This document shows positions 1 to 8,328 of a stretch of 64,000 nucleotides of DNA, piece after piece (the stretch's first letter is position 1; every line of letters begins with the position of its first letter). Location: NCBI GenBank assembly GCA_013178155.1, contig JABLXH010000040.1, positions 16,675 through 80,674 of the forward strand, written 5' to 3'. The notes beneath the pieces were generated by a model, which ran no database searches, was not told where the DNA came from, and saw only the letters and a program-made list of their open reading frames with translations. The DNA comes from Armatimonadota bacterium. Its GTDB lineage: Bacteria; Armatimonadota; Zipacnadia; Zipacnadales; UBA11051. A program made the translations under genes and the position numbers.

Positions 1-2
1 CC

Positions 3-641
3 TACACCGAGGCCGTCTACGCGGCCGGCGGCCTGCCCGTGGGCCTGCCCTGCCTGGACGACGAGACCGCCGTGCGTGAGATGCTGGGCCGGGCCGACGG
101 TCTGCTCATCACCGGCGGCGAGGACGTGTCGCCTGACATCTTCGGCCAGGCCCCCCACCCGCAACTGGGCAGTGTGGCGCCCTGGCGCGACACCCTTGAC
201 CGCCTCGCCATTGGCTACGCCTTGCAGCGCCCGGAGCTGCCCGTGCTGGGCATTTGCCGGGGCATTCAGTCTCTGGCGGTCTTCGCCGGCGGTACGCTGA
301 TCCAGGATGTGCCGTCACAGGTTCCCAACGCCATCCAGCACAGTCAGAAGGCACCTGGCTACCACGGTATTCACGAGGTGAGTATCGAGCCGGGGTCGCT
401 GCTGGCTGACATCATCGGCGACACCAGGGCCATGACAAACAGCTTCCACCACCAGGCGGTGGCGGACATCCCGCCGGGCTTTCGTGCCATCGCCTGGTCA
501 GTGGACGGGGTGATCGAGGCCATGGTGCGCGACGGGGTCCGTTTCTGCCTCGGCGTGCAGTTCCATCCGGAGCTGATGGTCAACCACAGCCCGGCCATGG
601 CGGCCATCTTCTCACGCTTCGTCGAGGCGGCAGCCACCTGA
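3..641 (+). CDS. Peptidase C26 / gamma-glutamyl-gamma-aminobutyrate hydrolase-like protein (5' partial)
   Basis: The reading frame is open from the first bases, so the true start lies outside the window; 212 residues are visible. The opening residues YTEAVYAAGGLP match the substrate-side strand typical of the PuuD/peptidase C26 branch of class I glutamine amidotransferases. The nucleophile Cys sits in GICRGIQSL and the catalytic His in QFHPE near the C-terminus, so the catalytic triad looks intact. Family members hydrolyse gamma-glutamyl amides in the cytoplasm, for example gamma-glutamyl-GABA in putrescine degradation. No partner gene of that pathway is visible, so the substrate is unknown. 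It converges on the downstream transglycosylase, with a hairpin between them. Family call firm, substrate inferred. Confidence 0.88.
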   Translation, partial: YTEAVYAAGGLPVGLPCLDDETAVREMLGRADGLLITGGEDVSPDIFGQAPHPQLGSVAPWRDTLDRLAIGYALQRPELPVLGICRGIQSLAVFAGGTLIQDVPSQVPNAIQHSQKAPGYHGIHEVSIEPGSLLADIIGDTRAMTNSFHHQAVADIPPGFRAIAWSVDGVIEAMVRDGVRFCLGVQFHPELMVNHSPAMAAIFSRFVEAAAT

Positions 642-663
642 CAGGCGCTCCATACGAAGCGAC

Positions 664-683
664 GGGCCAGCCGAAGCTGGCCC
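664..683. terminator. Hairpin between convergent genes (putative bidirectional terminator)
   Basis: An 8-bp perfect stem (GGGCCAGC / GCTGGCCC) closes a CGAA tetraloop in the 74-nt gap between the convergent amidotransferase and transglycosylase genes. The flanking A-rich and T-poor context gives only a weak U-tract, so termination strength is uncertain. Confidence 0.55.
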
Positions 684-715
684 AGATGAAAAGACTGCCC
701 TCAATGCAGCGCGGG

Positions 716-1849
716 CTAGGGCATCCCGCTCTTCCACAACTGGTAGAAGAGGTCGGTCACCTTCTTGACGTGCCTGACCGTCTCGGGGATGTTGGGGACG
801 CCACCTGCGCGCTTCACCGCGTTCGGCCCTGCATTGTAGGCGGCCAAGCCCAGCGCACACTGCTCGTAGTTGGAGCGCCCGCTGAAGGCACGCAACTGGT
901 CGGATAGATACTTCAGCCCCCCCCGGATGTTCTTCTCGAGGTCCCACGGGTCGCCGCACCCGACCGCTTTCGCAGTGCCGGGCATGAGCTGGGTCAGGCC
1001 CATCGCGCCTGCGTGGGAGACGCATCGCGGGTTGAAGCCGGACTCGCACTTGATCATGGCAAATGACAGCCTGTGATCCAGGCCGAAGTAGGCCGAGTAG
1101 TACAGCACCGAGCGGACAATGATCTCCAGTTCGGCGTCGCTAAGCCTGGGGTTGATACCAGCGACCCAGCTCTTCCACGTGGCGATCTTCTGATCGGGAA
1201 CATTGCTGGCGAGCTCCCGGGGCATCTCAGTTCCGGGCCGAGGCGGGGCCGGCGGAGCCGGGGACGAGGCGGCCGCTCCCGTGGCCGGCGCGGAGGGCAG
1301 CTCCGGCTTGCGGTTCAGGTCGTGACTGGTCGCGACAGCGCCGACGTCAGCGGCGCTGACACTCGCCGGGGCCGTGATGCGAGCCTCGGCCATGGCCTGC
1401 TGGTAAGTGTGCTGGTCTGATGGCAGATCGCTCTCCAGTACCAGGGCCTTTAGCTGGAAGTGCTCAACAGGGCTGGCCGCCTCCGGGAACAGGGCGAGGA
1501 CATGAACCACCTGGTCCACGGCGATGGCCGGATCGTCCTTGGTAGTGTCGACCAGCAGCATTTCGGACACGCCCGGCACATGCAGCATGAACGTCAGCGG
1601 CTTGTTGCGGGTGGCGACGCAGGCATTCGTGCGCCCGATGATTCGGCCCACGATCTCAAAAGTCCGGCCACGCCAGGAACTCTGGGCCGCTTGCGCGACC
1701 TCGGGGGTGAAGGGAACCGGCTTGAGGGTCTGGCGAAGCGCCAGGTAATCGCGGATCTGTGGTGTCTGGGTGGTGTCGTCGGCGGAAGCCAGACCCGCCG
1801 CCAAACAGAGCAGTCCCACCCACAGGCATACTGCGCGTGTTGTTATCAT
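716..1849 (-). CDS. Lytic transglycosylase (SLT domain) with N-terminal OB-like region
   Basis: This 377-residue exported protein would cleave peptidoglycan glycan strands to 1,6-anhydromuramyl products. Residues 1-23 form a signal peptide. Residues 60-145 are beta-rich (GRTFEIVGRIIGRT onward) and resemble an OB-type module. Residues 185-215 are Pro/Ala-rich linker. The C-terminal 130 residues are a Slt/MltC-type domain, with catalytic Glu269 in MIKCESGFNP, then GLTQLMPGTA and LAAYNAGPNAV. The ATG at 1849 has GGAG 8 nt upstream. The open frame continues upstream through the tRNA gene, but that extension is not coding. Two Cys (C268, C299) in the SLT domain could form a disulfide. The OB-like assignment is inference. 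Confidence 0.9.
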   Translation of the reverse strand: MITTRAVCLWVGLLCLAAGLASADDTTQTPQIRDYLALRQTLKPVPFTPEVAQAAQSSWRGRTFEIVGRIIGRTNACVATRNKPLTFMLHVPGVSEMLLVDTTKDDPAIAVDQVVHVLALFPEAASPVEHFQLKALVLESDLPSDQHTYQQAMAEARITAPASVSAADVGAVATSHDLNRKPELPSAPATGAAASSPAPPAPPRPGTEMPRELASNVPDQKIATWKSWVAGINPRLSDAELEIIVRSVLYYSAYFGLDHRLSFAMIKCESGFNPRCVSHAGAMGLTQLMPGTAKAVGCGDPWDLEKNIRGGLKYLSDQLRAFSGRSNYEQCALGLAAYNAGPNAVKRAGGVPNIPETVRHVKKVTDLFYQLWKSGMP

Positions 1850-1923
1850 GTTATGCTCCGTCCGTTGCGCCCGTTGCCCCCGGGCGGTTAACGACTGTGC
1901 TCTCCCACAGAAACGACATGCCC

Positions 1924-1960
1924 AAACAAAACGGACCGCGTCATCCCACTGACCGGTCCG
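1924..1960 (-). terminator. Rho-independent terminator downstream of tRNA-Glu
   Basis: Read on the minus strand, CGGACCG (1954-1960) pairs with CGGTCCG (1932-1938), with an inner GTCA/TGAC stem, and is followed by TTTTGTTT. It lies 80 nt past the tRNA 3' end and before the transglycosylase gene, so it should separate the two transcripts. Confidence 0.75.
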
Positions 1961-2039
1961 CGACCAAAAGCCCGTCCTGCGCGCAACCCAGGCGAAGGCC
2001 CTCAAGGACACGCGGAGCGGTGCAATAGTGAGCTTGGTT

Positions 2040-2114
2040 TGGTACCCCCAAGGGGAGTCGAACCCCTGCCAACGGATCGAGAGTCCGCTATCCTGACCAC
2101 TAGACCATGGGGGC
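2040..2114 (-). tRNA. tRNA-Glu (anticodon CTC)
   Basis: A 75-nt cloverleaf folds on the minus strand: acceptor GCCCCCA/TGGGGGT, D arm GTCT-loop-GGAT, anticodon stem GCGGA/TCCGT with loop CTCTCGA (anticodon CTC, decoding GAG), a 4-nt variable loop, T arm AGGGG-TTCGACT-CCCCT, discriminator A73 and an encoded CCA. The first acceptor pair is G1-U72 rather than a Watson-Crick pair. A consensus promoter lies directly upstream and a terminator downstream, so it is a single-gene transcript. Confidence 0.93.
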
Positions 2115-2133
2115 ACCACTGGCGACGGCGGTC

Positions 2134-2163
2134 ATTATAGGCAACCTGCAGAGGCCATGTCAA
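2134..2163 (-). promoter_or_regulatory. Consensus sigma-70-type promoter of tRNA-Glu
   Basis: Minus-strand TTGACA (2158-2163), an 18-nt spacer and TATAAT (2134-2139). The -10 ends about 20 nt before the tRNA 5' end. Both hexamers are perfect consensus. Confidence 0.88.
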
Positions 2164-2357
2164 CCCCTTCGCCCGCGACAACTTTGGCACATCGTGCCAC
2201 GAGCCAAGTCGCCGCGCTGCCAATGTCGCCCTCCCCCCCACCGCGGAGCCACCATCGGGGCCAGCTTGCGTGTCTCCCGCGCGACCGATCGCAGCACACA
2301 ATGCCGGGAGCTCCAGCGTACCCAACCGCTGCCAGCCGGCCTGTGTGGCCTCGCTAG

Positions 2358-3998
2358 CTAGGCTTCCGGTGCGCGACGGAGAACCAGGCCGGTCAGCGCC
2401 AGCGGCGCGGCACCCTCGTCTAACTGCACCGAGATCGTGTGCCAGCCACCGGTCAGGCGCCCCAGGGCCACGCCCTCGGCCTCGTCCAGGGGCAGGGGCC
2501 CGCGCCCGTCGAGCGTGATGGTGACTCCGGGCGCCGCTGGCTTCGTGAGCAGGGTCCAGGCCCCCTCTGGCAGATAGGCGTGGAAGGCCGCCAGGTCTCC
2601 GGGGCTGATCTGAACGGCGGTACGGCCCAGCGCGCCCTCGGTCGGCTTCTGAGCCAGCTTACTGGCCGGCATATTCAGACCGCCGGCGTCCACGAAGAGC
2701 GACCCGTCCCGCGCCCGCTCGGCCAGCGCGGCCTCAAAGGCAGCCCGGAAGTCGGCAGGCGCCGTGCCCTTGGCCCCCTTGAGCGTCGCTTGTAGCACCT
2801 CCGTGCCATGGGCCGCCTGGATCCACATGATGAACCCGATGAAATGCTGCATGCCATCTTCGGCGGTGCCTGCAGCCAAGGGGGACTCCGGCCCCGCCGC
2901 CGCCCAGTAATCCAGCGAGGTGCGGCAGTTGGTGACAAGATAGTCCTGCACGTGCAGTTCGTCACCGGCCCAGAGGCCGGCCAGGGCTTGTTGCGCGGCG
3001 GGGGCCGGCCAGGCCTCGCCGGCCACCAGCCCGGCCTCCAGGGCCAGGTATTGCAGGAACAGCCGCTCACCCAGGAGGCCGCTGGCAAAGGCTTCCGGAC
3101 GGCTGAAGCGGCCGATCTGCGGCAGGACGAGGTGTCCCATCTCATGGGCCGCCTGCCGCGCCCACTCTACTGGCGGGCGGTCGGTGGCGACATCATAGAA
3201 GTACAGTGCCTCCTGGTAGCTCTCCGCGCCCGTGGGCCCCTGCTCACACATCGTGGCCTTGACCGGCACGGTGGGAGGCAGGTCAAAGCCCAAGTAAGTC
3301 CGGCTATAGGCGGCAAAGCGAAGCAGCAGGTGCACGAGATTGCTGGCGACCGTCTGGTAATCCTTCCCTACTCTGCTGATGGTGGCCGAGGGGAACGACA
3401 GCGCAAAGACTTGTGTGAGCTGTTCAGCGCCAGGCATGCCCAGGAAGCCGTAGACCGAGCGGTTGACCTCACAATCAGCCTGATTGCCGGTGACGGGCAG
3501 CGGCACTGTCACAGGGCCCCCACCCCGCTTCATCTCCTCGTGGAAGAGCAGCGAGGTCGTGTAGGCGATTGGCTGGCGCTGGTCCCCAGGAGTGAGGAAC
3601 CGAACCTCATCTCTGGTGAAGGCCACGGGACTGGCAGCCAGATCCTGAGGGCGAAGCGAGCGCGGGAACTGCCCGTCATAGAACAGCCGTTTGAACGCCG
3701 CCCTGCCATAGCTATCGTCGGGCCTCAGCGCCAGGAGCTGACCGAAGGCCTCCAGAGCTCTCGCGCGGTCGCCCCGTTCCGCGTAGAGATACCCCAGATT
3801 GGCGTAGACGTCGGGGTACTCGGGGTCCAGGTCGCGTGCCTGCAGGAACACGCGCTCGGCTTCCTCGTACTTGGCGGCCCGCAGCAGCTCCTGACCGGTC
3901 TGTAGCAGCTCCCAAGCCTTCTGGCGCGGCGTCTGGGCCCAGGCCAGAGGGGCCAGGAAGGCCAGAAGTAGCAGAGCCGGCAGGTGCGAAGATCTCAT
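2358..3998 (-). CDS. Exported TPR protein with HExxH zinc-peptidase-like motif
   Basis: The 546-residue product starts with a signal peptide (MRSSHLPALLLLAFLAPLAWA). Residues 25-100 form about two TPRs (KYEEAERVFLQARDLDPE, then AERGDRARALEAFGQLLALRPDD). A large middle domain carries AAHEMGHLV at 284-291, that is H285, E286 and H289 of an HExxH zinc site. Glu311 in the following helix could be the third ligand, which would make it gluzincin-like. The C-terminal ~80 residues look like a beta-sandwich. The ATG at 3998 has GAGGAG upstream. Exported, so it probably acts in the cell envelope or outside the cell. I do not recognise the family beyond these motifs. Peptidase activity is inference from HExxH alone. 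Confidence 0.75.
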   Translation of the reverse strand: MRSSHLPALLLLAFLAPLAWAQTPRQKAWELLQTGQELLRAAKYEEAERVFLQARDLDPEYPDVYANLGYLYAERGDRARALEAFGQLLALRPDDSYGRAAFKRLFYDGQFPRSLRPQDLAASPVAFTRDEVRFLTPGDQRQPIAYTTSLLFHEEMKRGGGPVTVPLPVTGNQADCEVNRSVYGFLGMPGAEQLTQVFALSFPSATISRVGKDYQTVASNLVHLLLRFAAYSRTYLGFDLPPTVPVKATMCEQGPTGAESYQEALYFYDVATDRPPVEWARQAAHEMGHLVLPQIGRFSRPEAFASGLLGERLFLQYLALEAGLVAGEAWPAPAAQQALAGLWAGDELHVQDYLVTNCRTSLDYWAAAGPESPLAAGTAEDGMQHFIGFIMWIQAAHGTEVLQATLKGAKGTAPADFRAAFEAALAERARDGSLFVDAGGLNMPASKLAQKPTEGALGRTAVQISPGDLAAFHAYLPEGAWTLLTKPAAPGVTITLDGRGPLPLDEAEGVALGRLTGGWHTISVQLDEGAAPLALTGLVLRRAPEA

Positions 3999-4045
3999 TG
4001 TGGCTGCTCCTCGAAAGCGCGGGCGTCTGGCGTGGCGTGTGGTCG

Positions 4046-5026
4046 CTATTCGGCCTCAGGCTCGGTGGGAGCCGCTGTGTCGGCGGGCCCGTGGCACGGC
4101 ATCCGCTCCCGGACCTCATCCAGGAGACCCAGGTTCTCCCGGTCGAGAACGCCTTCCAGGTACATGATCTTGTTCGATTCGGCGCAATGCCACAAGTACG
4201 CCTTCACACGGTCGGGAAAGGGCTTGCCCAGGCAGTGCTGCACAAAGGACATGAGCTTCTCCTGGGGCAGGTTCGTGCGGCCCTCGATGGTGACGCACTC
4301 GTCACCCCGGTAGCTCTCCTCGGTGACCTCGGTGGTGTACCTGCTGACCCGCTTCGCCAGCTCCTTTTGCCCCCACTCCTTCAAGGTCTTGTGCTTCAGA
4401 GCAACGTTGGCCATACCCCAGCGGGCCAGGTGCAGCTTCTCGCCATCGGCCTCCAGGCTCAGCTCAATGAGACCGGCCATCAGCTTCTGGCCCGTAAGCT
4501 TGAACCGCTGCGGCGTCTGACAGGTGAAACCATAGGTGGACCAAGTGAGGAACTCGTCGCGCGGGTGGTCATCCATGTCCAGGATGATGGGCTCGGCCAC
4601 CTTCCGCAACGGCTCGTCAAGATTGCCCATCACTTGGATGATGACGGTCTTCTCACACGCCGGACAGTACCATGCCGCACCGAAGCCCTGGGTCTCGGCC
4701 TGCCACGCAAAGCATTCCAGCCCACGCTTGTGGCGAGACTTCCGGCGCGTGGAAAGCGTGATATCGCGCTGGACCGTGGTGTCCCTGCCCTTCTTGCCCT
4801 TCTGCATGTCGCGCAGATACTTCTCCACTATGCTGGAGACGTCCACGGCCTGGCTGCCGGCCTGGGCCCACTTGATCTCTATGCGGGCCATCTCGGAGTC
4901 GTCAATGCGCAGGTAGCCCTGCTTGAGATCGCCACCAATCGCTCCGATGTTCCAGTCCTCCGGGGCACGCAGGGCGATACCATTCCAGGCGATGAGGTGC
5001 TGCTTGGCTTGGCTGAGGTCGCTCAT
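4046..5026 (-). CDS. Hypothetical cytoplasmic protein coupled to CreD-like gene
   Basis: This 326-residue soluble protein has no signal peptide or membrane span. It opens MSDLSQAKQHLIAWNGIALRAP, and the phrase WNGIALRAPEDW suggests a small beta domain. A single CPAC knuckle (YCPACEKTVIIQV) sits near the middle, but no second CxxC is evident, so a zinc ribbon is not proven. Its ATG overlaps the stop of the upstream CreD-like gene as ATGA, which indicates translational coupling and a shared role. I do not recognise the family. Confidence 0.72.
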   Translation of the reverse strand: MSDLSQAKQHLIAWNGIALRAPEDWNIGAIGGDLKQGYLRIDDSEMARIEIKWAQAGSQAVDVSSIVEKYLRDMQKGKKGRDTTVQRDITLSTRRKSRHKRGLECFAWQAETQGFGAAWYCPACEKTVIIQVMGNLDEPLRKVAEPIILDMDDHPRDEFLTWSTYGFTCQTPQRFKLTGQKLMAGLIELSLEADGEKLHLARWGMANVALKHKTLKEWGQKELAKRVSRYTTEVTEESYRGDECVTIEGRTNLPQEKLMSFVQHCLGKPFPDRVKAYLWHCAESNKIMYLEGVLDRENLGLLDEVRERMPCHGPADTAAPTEPEAE

Positions 5027-6390
5027 GACTGCGGTGCGGCTCCATTGTCGTCAGATGCGGGCGTGCTGACCGGCAGGATCGGCGGCGGTGCCGGGGGCAT
5101 TGGCGGCATCTGCCGCGGTGCCGTCCCGCCGGCGAACTTGCTCTCCCAGTCCACCTTCGCTGTCACCTGCATCAGAATGAACAGCGTCACGATCGAGGCG
5201 ATGGTGATGGTCAGGCCCGTATATCCTTGGAAGAAGAACGCGTACGAGAAGAGTATCAGGAAAAGTAGCTGCGATGGCAAGATGACTTTCAGCGTGAAGC
5301 CCGCTCCCAGGGCACGCCAGACATAGGCACCCACCAGCACCAGCGACGTGGCCGCCGCGATCAGGAAGGTGACTCCTACCGCGAGGTGATCCGCCAGATA
5401 GGCAAAGAGCAGGTGGAAGGCGAAGAACGCCGCGGCCAGGAAGAAATGGTGCATCGGATGGAGGTTTCTGCCCTGCATGGCACCGATGATGACCAGCACA
5501 GCGACAAAGAACAGGAGACCTATCGGCGCGAAGAAGGCGATGCGTGAGGCCACCGGCCCGGCGTCGAGCTTCTCCGGTACCTCCACTCCCGCTGCGAAGC
5601 CGGAGATCAGACTGCCAAACCTCCACGTGAGCTTTCGCCCGCCGCCCGGCAGCTCCTCGTTCGTTGTGGGCGAGATGGTGCGGGGCGGGAAGTTCACCCG
5701 ATCAAAGTCGGTCGTCACAACTAGGTCCAAGTTGCGGACGTTGGCCACACCACCGCTCCCGGTGCCGGGTGGCAGGGGCATGGGATATGCCTCAGGCCCC
5801 TCTGTCACGGGCGCCACGGCCGTCGCCCCGAAACTGTACTGCCAGGTCTCCAGACCGCGTGTCTCGTAGTGGACCTTGAGGCGTGCCTTGCCCTTGGCCG
5901 CCAGCGACAGGCTCGCCTTCACGTCCTGGCCGGCGGGTGTCGCCTGCTTCCCCCCAAACTCGAAACGGAAGTTCTCGTAGACAGCATTGGCCGTCGGCAG
6001 CAGCATGGCGGCGTGTGCGGTCACCGCGCGGCCCTGCGGGTTGCTGATGACGTAGTCCCCGGTGAAACTGACGCGGTAACAGCGATACCACAGCAGCCCC
6101 TTGCGGCGCAGGTCGAGCTTGAGGTCCGCCCGCACCTGGTTGATTTCGGCACGGACTTCCTCGCGCCTTGTGGTTCTCTTGTTGCCTTCCCGCACTTCCC
6201 AGGTCGCCCAGAAGCGCGGTGACGGCTGAGCCAGCGGCGTGCCCCACAGCCCCTCCACCTGGGCTCGCAGCCGTTGGTTGGCTTCCAACGTGCGGCGACT
6301 GACGCTTTGGCCCAGGATCGCCCAGGCGATGCTGGCGCCACCGACAATGAGCATGACCCACACGATCCGCCCGGCGTTCATTTCGTCCAC
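5023..6390 (-). CDS. CreD-like inner membrane protein
   Basis: 455 residues. There is one N-terminal transmembrane segment (about 8-28), a large extracytoplasmic beta-rich region (30-275) and a cluster of about six hydrophobic helices (285-425). The helical part carries the pattern of the CreD family (NLHPMHHFFLAAAFFAFHLL, then LADHLAVGVTFLIAA) and ends in KVDW as CreD does. E. coli CreD is an envelope-stress protein under CreBC two-component control, but no histidine kinase or regulator gene is nearby. The start has AGAGGTGG upstream. It is the first gene of a two-gene unit with the hypothetical protein that follows. Family call fairly firm; role in this organism unknown. Confidence 0.78.
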   Translation of the reverse strand: MDEMNAGRIVWVMLIVGGASIAWAILGQSVSRRTLEANQRLRAQVEGLWGTPLAQPSPRFWATWEVREGNKRTTRREEVRAEINQVRADLKLDLRRKGLLWYRCYRVSFTGDYVISNPQGRAVTAHAAMLLPTANAVYENFRFEFGGKQATPAGQDVKASLSLAAKGKARLKVHYETRGLETWQYSFGATAVAPVTEGPEAYPMPLPPGTGSGGVANVRNLDLVVTTDFDRVNFPPRTISPTTNEELPGGGRKLTWRFGSLISGFAAGVEVPEKLDAGPVASRIAFFAPIGLLFFVAVLVIIGAMQGRNLHPMHHFFLAAAFFAFHLLFAYLADHLAVGVTFLIAAATSLVLVGAYVWRALGAGFTLKVILPSQLLFLILFSYAFFFQGYTGLTITIASIVTLFILMQVTAKVDWESKFAGGTAPRQMPPMPPAPPPILPVSTPASDDNGAAPQS

Positions 6391-6472
6391 CTCTACCTAT
6401 CCGCGACTGTCGGCCGTTGTTTGCAGTAACAATCGGAACGAGTGGAAAGTGCCGCAGGCGGCGGGGGGTCGC

Positions 6473-7402
6473 CTAGTCCAACTCACCGCGATAGGGTCGA
6501 GGTTCGCGGAAGAGGATGTCCCTCAGGTGCCGCAGATGCCAGCGGAAGCGCGCTGGCGCCAGGCTCGCCTGGTTGCGCCCTGCGGTCGCCACGAGCGCTC
6601 CCAGCGCCAGCCGGACCAGGCGGTTGGTGTACAGGACCCACGTCAGCAGCCAACCTTTGTGCAGCCGCCAGTAGGTGTACTCGGCCATCGTCATGCGGAA
6701 GTCCGCCTGCAAGCCGGGGACCTGGCTGGCTGCGGCCCCGTGATGGTGGTGGCAAAATGCCCCGTTGACCACCACTCGCCGCCAACCGGCACGCTTGAGC
6801 CGCAGCCCCAGGTCGGCGTCGTCATACCACATGAACAACCGCTCTTCCAGGGGGCCGATCTGGTCCAGGGCTTCGCGCCGCACCAGCAGGCAGGCGCCGA
6901 TGAGCCATTCCACGTCATAGCAATCACCGTCACGGGCGAAGGCGCGGATACGGCGGTTCTCAATCCGCCAGTTGGTGGCCGTGGGCAGCAGCCGCAGCCA
7001 CAGGCGGGGAAAGACGCCCGCGGGGACGTCCTGCATGTCCGGCTTGAGGTGCGGGCTGCAAGCGCCGATGTCGGGGTGGGCATCCATCAGCTCCACCAGC
7101 CGCGGCAGGCAGCCTTCAGTCAGCTCCGCGTCGGGGTTCAGGAAAAGGACGTAGCGCCCCTGAGCTCTCGCCAGACCCTGGTTGCAGCCCCGGGTATAGC
7201 CTAAATTGTCGTCATTGGCGATGAGCTGGACGTTGGAGTACAGCTTGCGCACCATCTCGGCACTGCCGTCGCTGGACGCATTGTCCACCACGATGTGTTC
7301 CGCGACCAGGGGTGGGGCCCACTTGCGCACCGAGGCGATGCAGCGGCCGAGCAGTTCGCGCGTGTTCCAGCTCACGGTAATGACCGATACGTCTACGGGC
7401 AT
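6473..7402 (-). CDS. Family 2 glycosyltransferase (WbbL/rhamnosyltransferase-like)
   Basis: This 309-residue GT-A enzyme transfers a sugar from a nucleotide-sugar during surface polysaccharide synthesis. VSVITVSWNTRELL begins the nucleotide-binding fold, followed by VVDNASSDGSAEMV, and NPDAEL supplies the DxD-type metal site. A later WYDDADLG motif is typical of WbbL-like members. No membrane span is seen. I chose the ATG at 7402 because AAGGAG lies 7 nt upstream; 30 further upstream codons are open but lack a good start. It is divergent from the ABC exporter, and a second GT2 gene lies on the other side of the exporter. Acceptor and donor sugars cannot be told from sequence. Confidence 0.88.
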   Translation of the reverse strand: MPVDVSVITVSWNTRELLGRCIASVRKWAPPLVAEHIVVDNASSDGSAEMVRKLYSNVQLIANDDNLGYTRGCNQGLARAQGRYVLFLNPDAELTEGCLPRLVELMDAHPDIGACSPHLKPDMQDVPAGVFPRLWLRLLPTATNWRIENRRIRAFARDGDCYDVEWLIGACLLVRREALDQIGPLEERLFMWYDDADLGLRLKRAGWRRVVVNGAFCHHHHGAAASQVPGLQADFRMTMAEYTYWRLHKGWLLTWVLYTNRLVRLALGALVATAGRNQASLAPARFRWHLRHLRDILFREPRPYRGELD

Positions 7403-7437
7403 CGGAGACTCCTTGCGGGCCCAGGCGGGCCCGGCGC

Positions 7438-7465
7438 AGGTTCGCGGGGGCCTGCGCGCGAACCT
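7438..7465. repeat. 9-bp perfect inverted repeat in a divergent promoter region
   Basis: AGGTTCGCG (7438-7446) and CGCGAACCT (7457-7465) are separated by 10 nt in the 116-nt gap between the divergent glycosyltransferase and ABC permease genes. The location suits an operator for a dimeric regulator or an mRNA hairpin in either leader. Confidence 0.5.
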
Positions 7466-7518
7466 CCTCGCGCACCCCGGCGCAGGAACCACTGGCGCGG
7501 CGGGTGGCGTTTCTTCGT

Positions 7519-8328
7519 ATGGCTATGGGAACAGGTTTCCTGGAGAGTATCGCCCAGATCTGGAGGTCGCGCGACCTGCTCCGCGAACTGGTGGCACGAG
7601 AGCTGAAGGTCCGCTACCGGCGCTCGGTCCTGGGCTTTGCCTGGTCTCTTATCACCCCGATCTACCAGATTGTTTTCTACACGCTCATTCTCAAGTACAT
7701 CCTGCACGTTCAGGAGAACGACCTGGGCATCAAGATTCTCTGCGGTATCATCCCCTGGACTTTTTTCAGTGTGGGCGTGACCAACTCGTGCTCGGCGGTG
7801 CTACGGTACCGGAACGTAGTGAAGAAGGTGGCCTTCCCGCGTCATATGCTTCCCCTGGCCACTGTCGGGGCCAATCTCGTGCATCTGGTCCTGAGCACGC
7901 TGGTGCTCTTTGTGGTGTTCCTGGCCATTCCGGTCGTGTTTGATGAAACGTTCCTGTACCTCATCCCTCTGACGCTGGGTCAGACGCTGCTGGTGGCCGG
8001 GCTGAGCTTCATCGTGTGCTGTGCCCACACCTACTATCAGGACGTGGAGTACGTCCTGGGCAACCTGCTACAGGTAGGGATGTTCCTGACCCCGGTGCTG
8101 TACCCCGCCTCAAAGCTGGACCTGGTGGCCCCTGTCTACCGGACCCTGTTCATGCTCAACCCGATGGCTGTGTACACCGAGGGCTGGCGGAACATCCTTC
8201 TGCGCCATGCCCAGGAGTTCCCCGAGCCGGTGTTCGTGGCCGCCGCAGTGGCAGTGTCGGTAGCGGTGTTCATCGTGGGGCTGGCCGTATGGCGGCGTTA
8301 TGAGTGGCGCTTCCCGGAGGTCATCTGA
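7519..8328 (+). CDS. ABC-2 type polysaccharide export permease (Wzm-like)
   Basis: A 269-residue inner-membrane permease with about six hydrophobic helices. The N-terminal cytoplasmic stretch LLRELVARELKVRYRRSVLG is the signature of polysaccharide or O-antigen exporters of the Wzm/TagG/KpsM type. It pairs with the ATPase that follows, whose start codon overlaps this stop (TGATG). The exact start is uncertain: the in-frame GTG at 7504 and ATGs at 7519 and 7525 all lack a strong ribosome site. I chose 7519, which has GGGTGG about 11 nt upstream. Substrate is presumably a lipid-linked glycan built by the flanking glycosyltransferases. Confidence 0.88.
   Translation: MAMGTGFLESIAQIWRSRDLLRELVARELKVRYRRSVLGFAWSLITPIYQIVFYTLILKYILHVQENDLGIKILCGIIPWTFFSVGVTNSCSAVLRYRNVVKKVAFPRHMLPLATVGANLVHLVLSTLVLFVVFLAIPVVFDETFLYLIPLTLGQTLLVAGLSFIVCCAHTYYQDVEYVLGNLLQVGMFLTPVLYPASKLDLVAPVYRTLFMLNPMAVYTEGWRNILLRHAQEFPEPVFVAAAVAVSVAVFIVGLAVWRRYEWRFPEVI

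Noticed and set aside
1850..2119. N-terminal extension of the transglycosylase frame across the tRNA-Glu gene
   Set aside because: The region holds a folded tRNA, a terminator and no ribosome site. The signal peptide and GGAG-led ATG at 1849 mark the true start.
3836..5326. Plus-strand frame of about 496 codons
   Set aside because: Antisense to the CreD-like and hypothetical genes.
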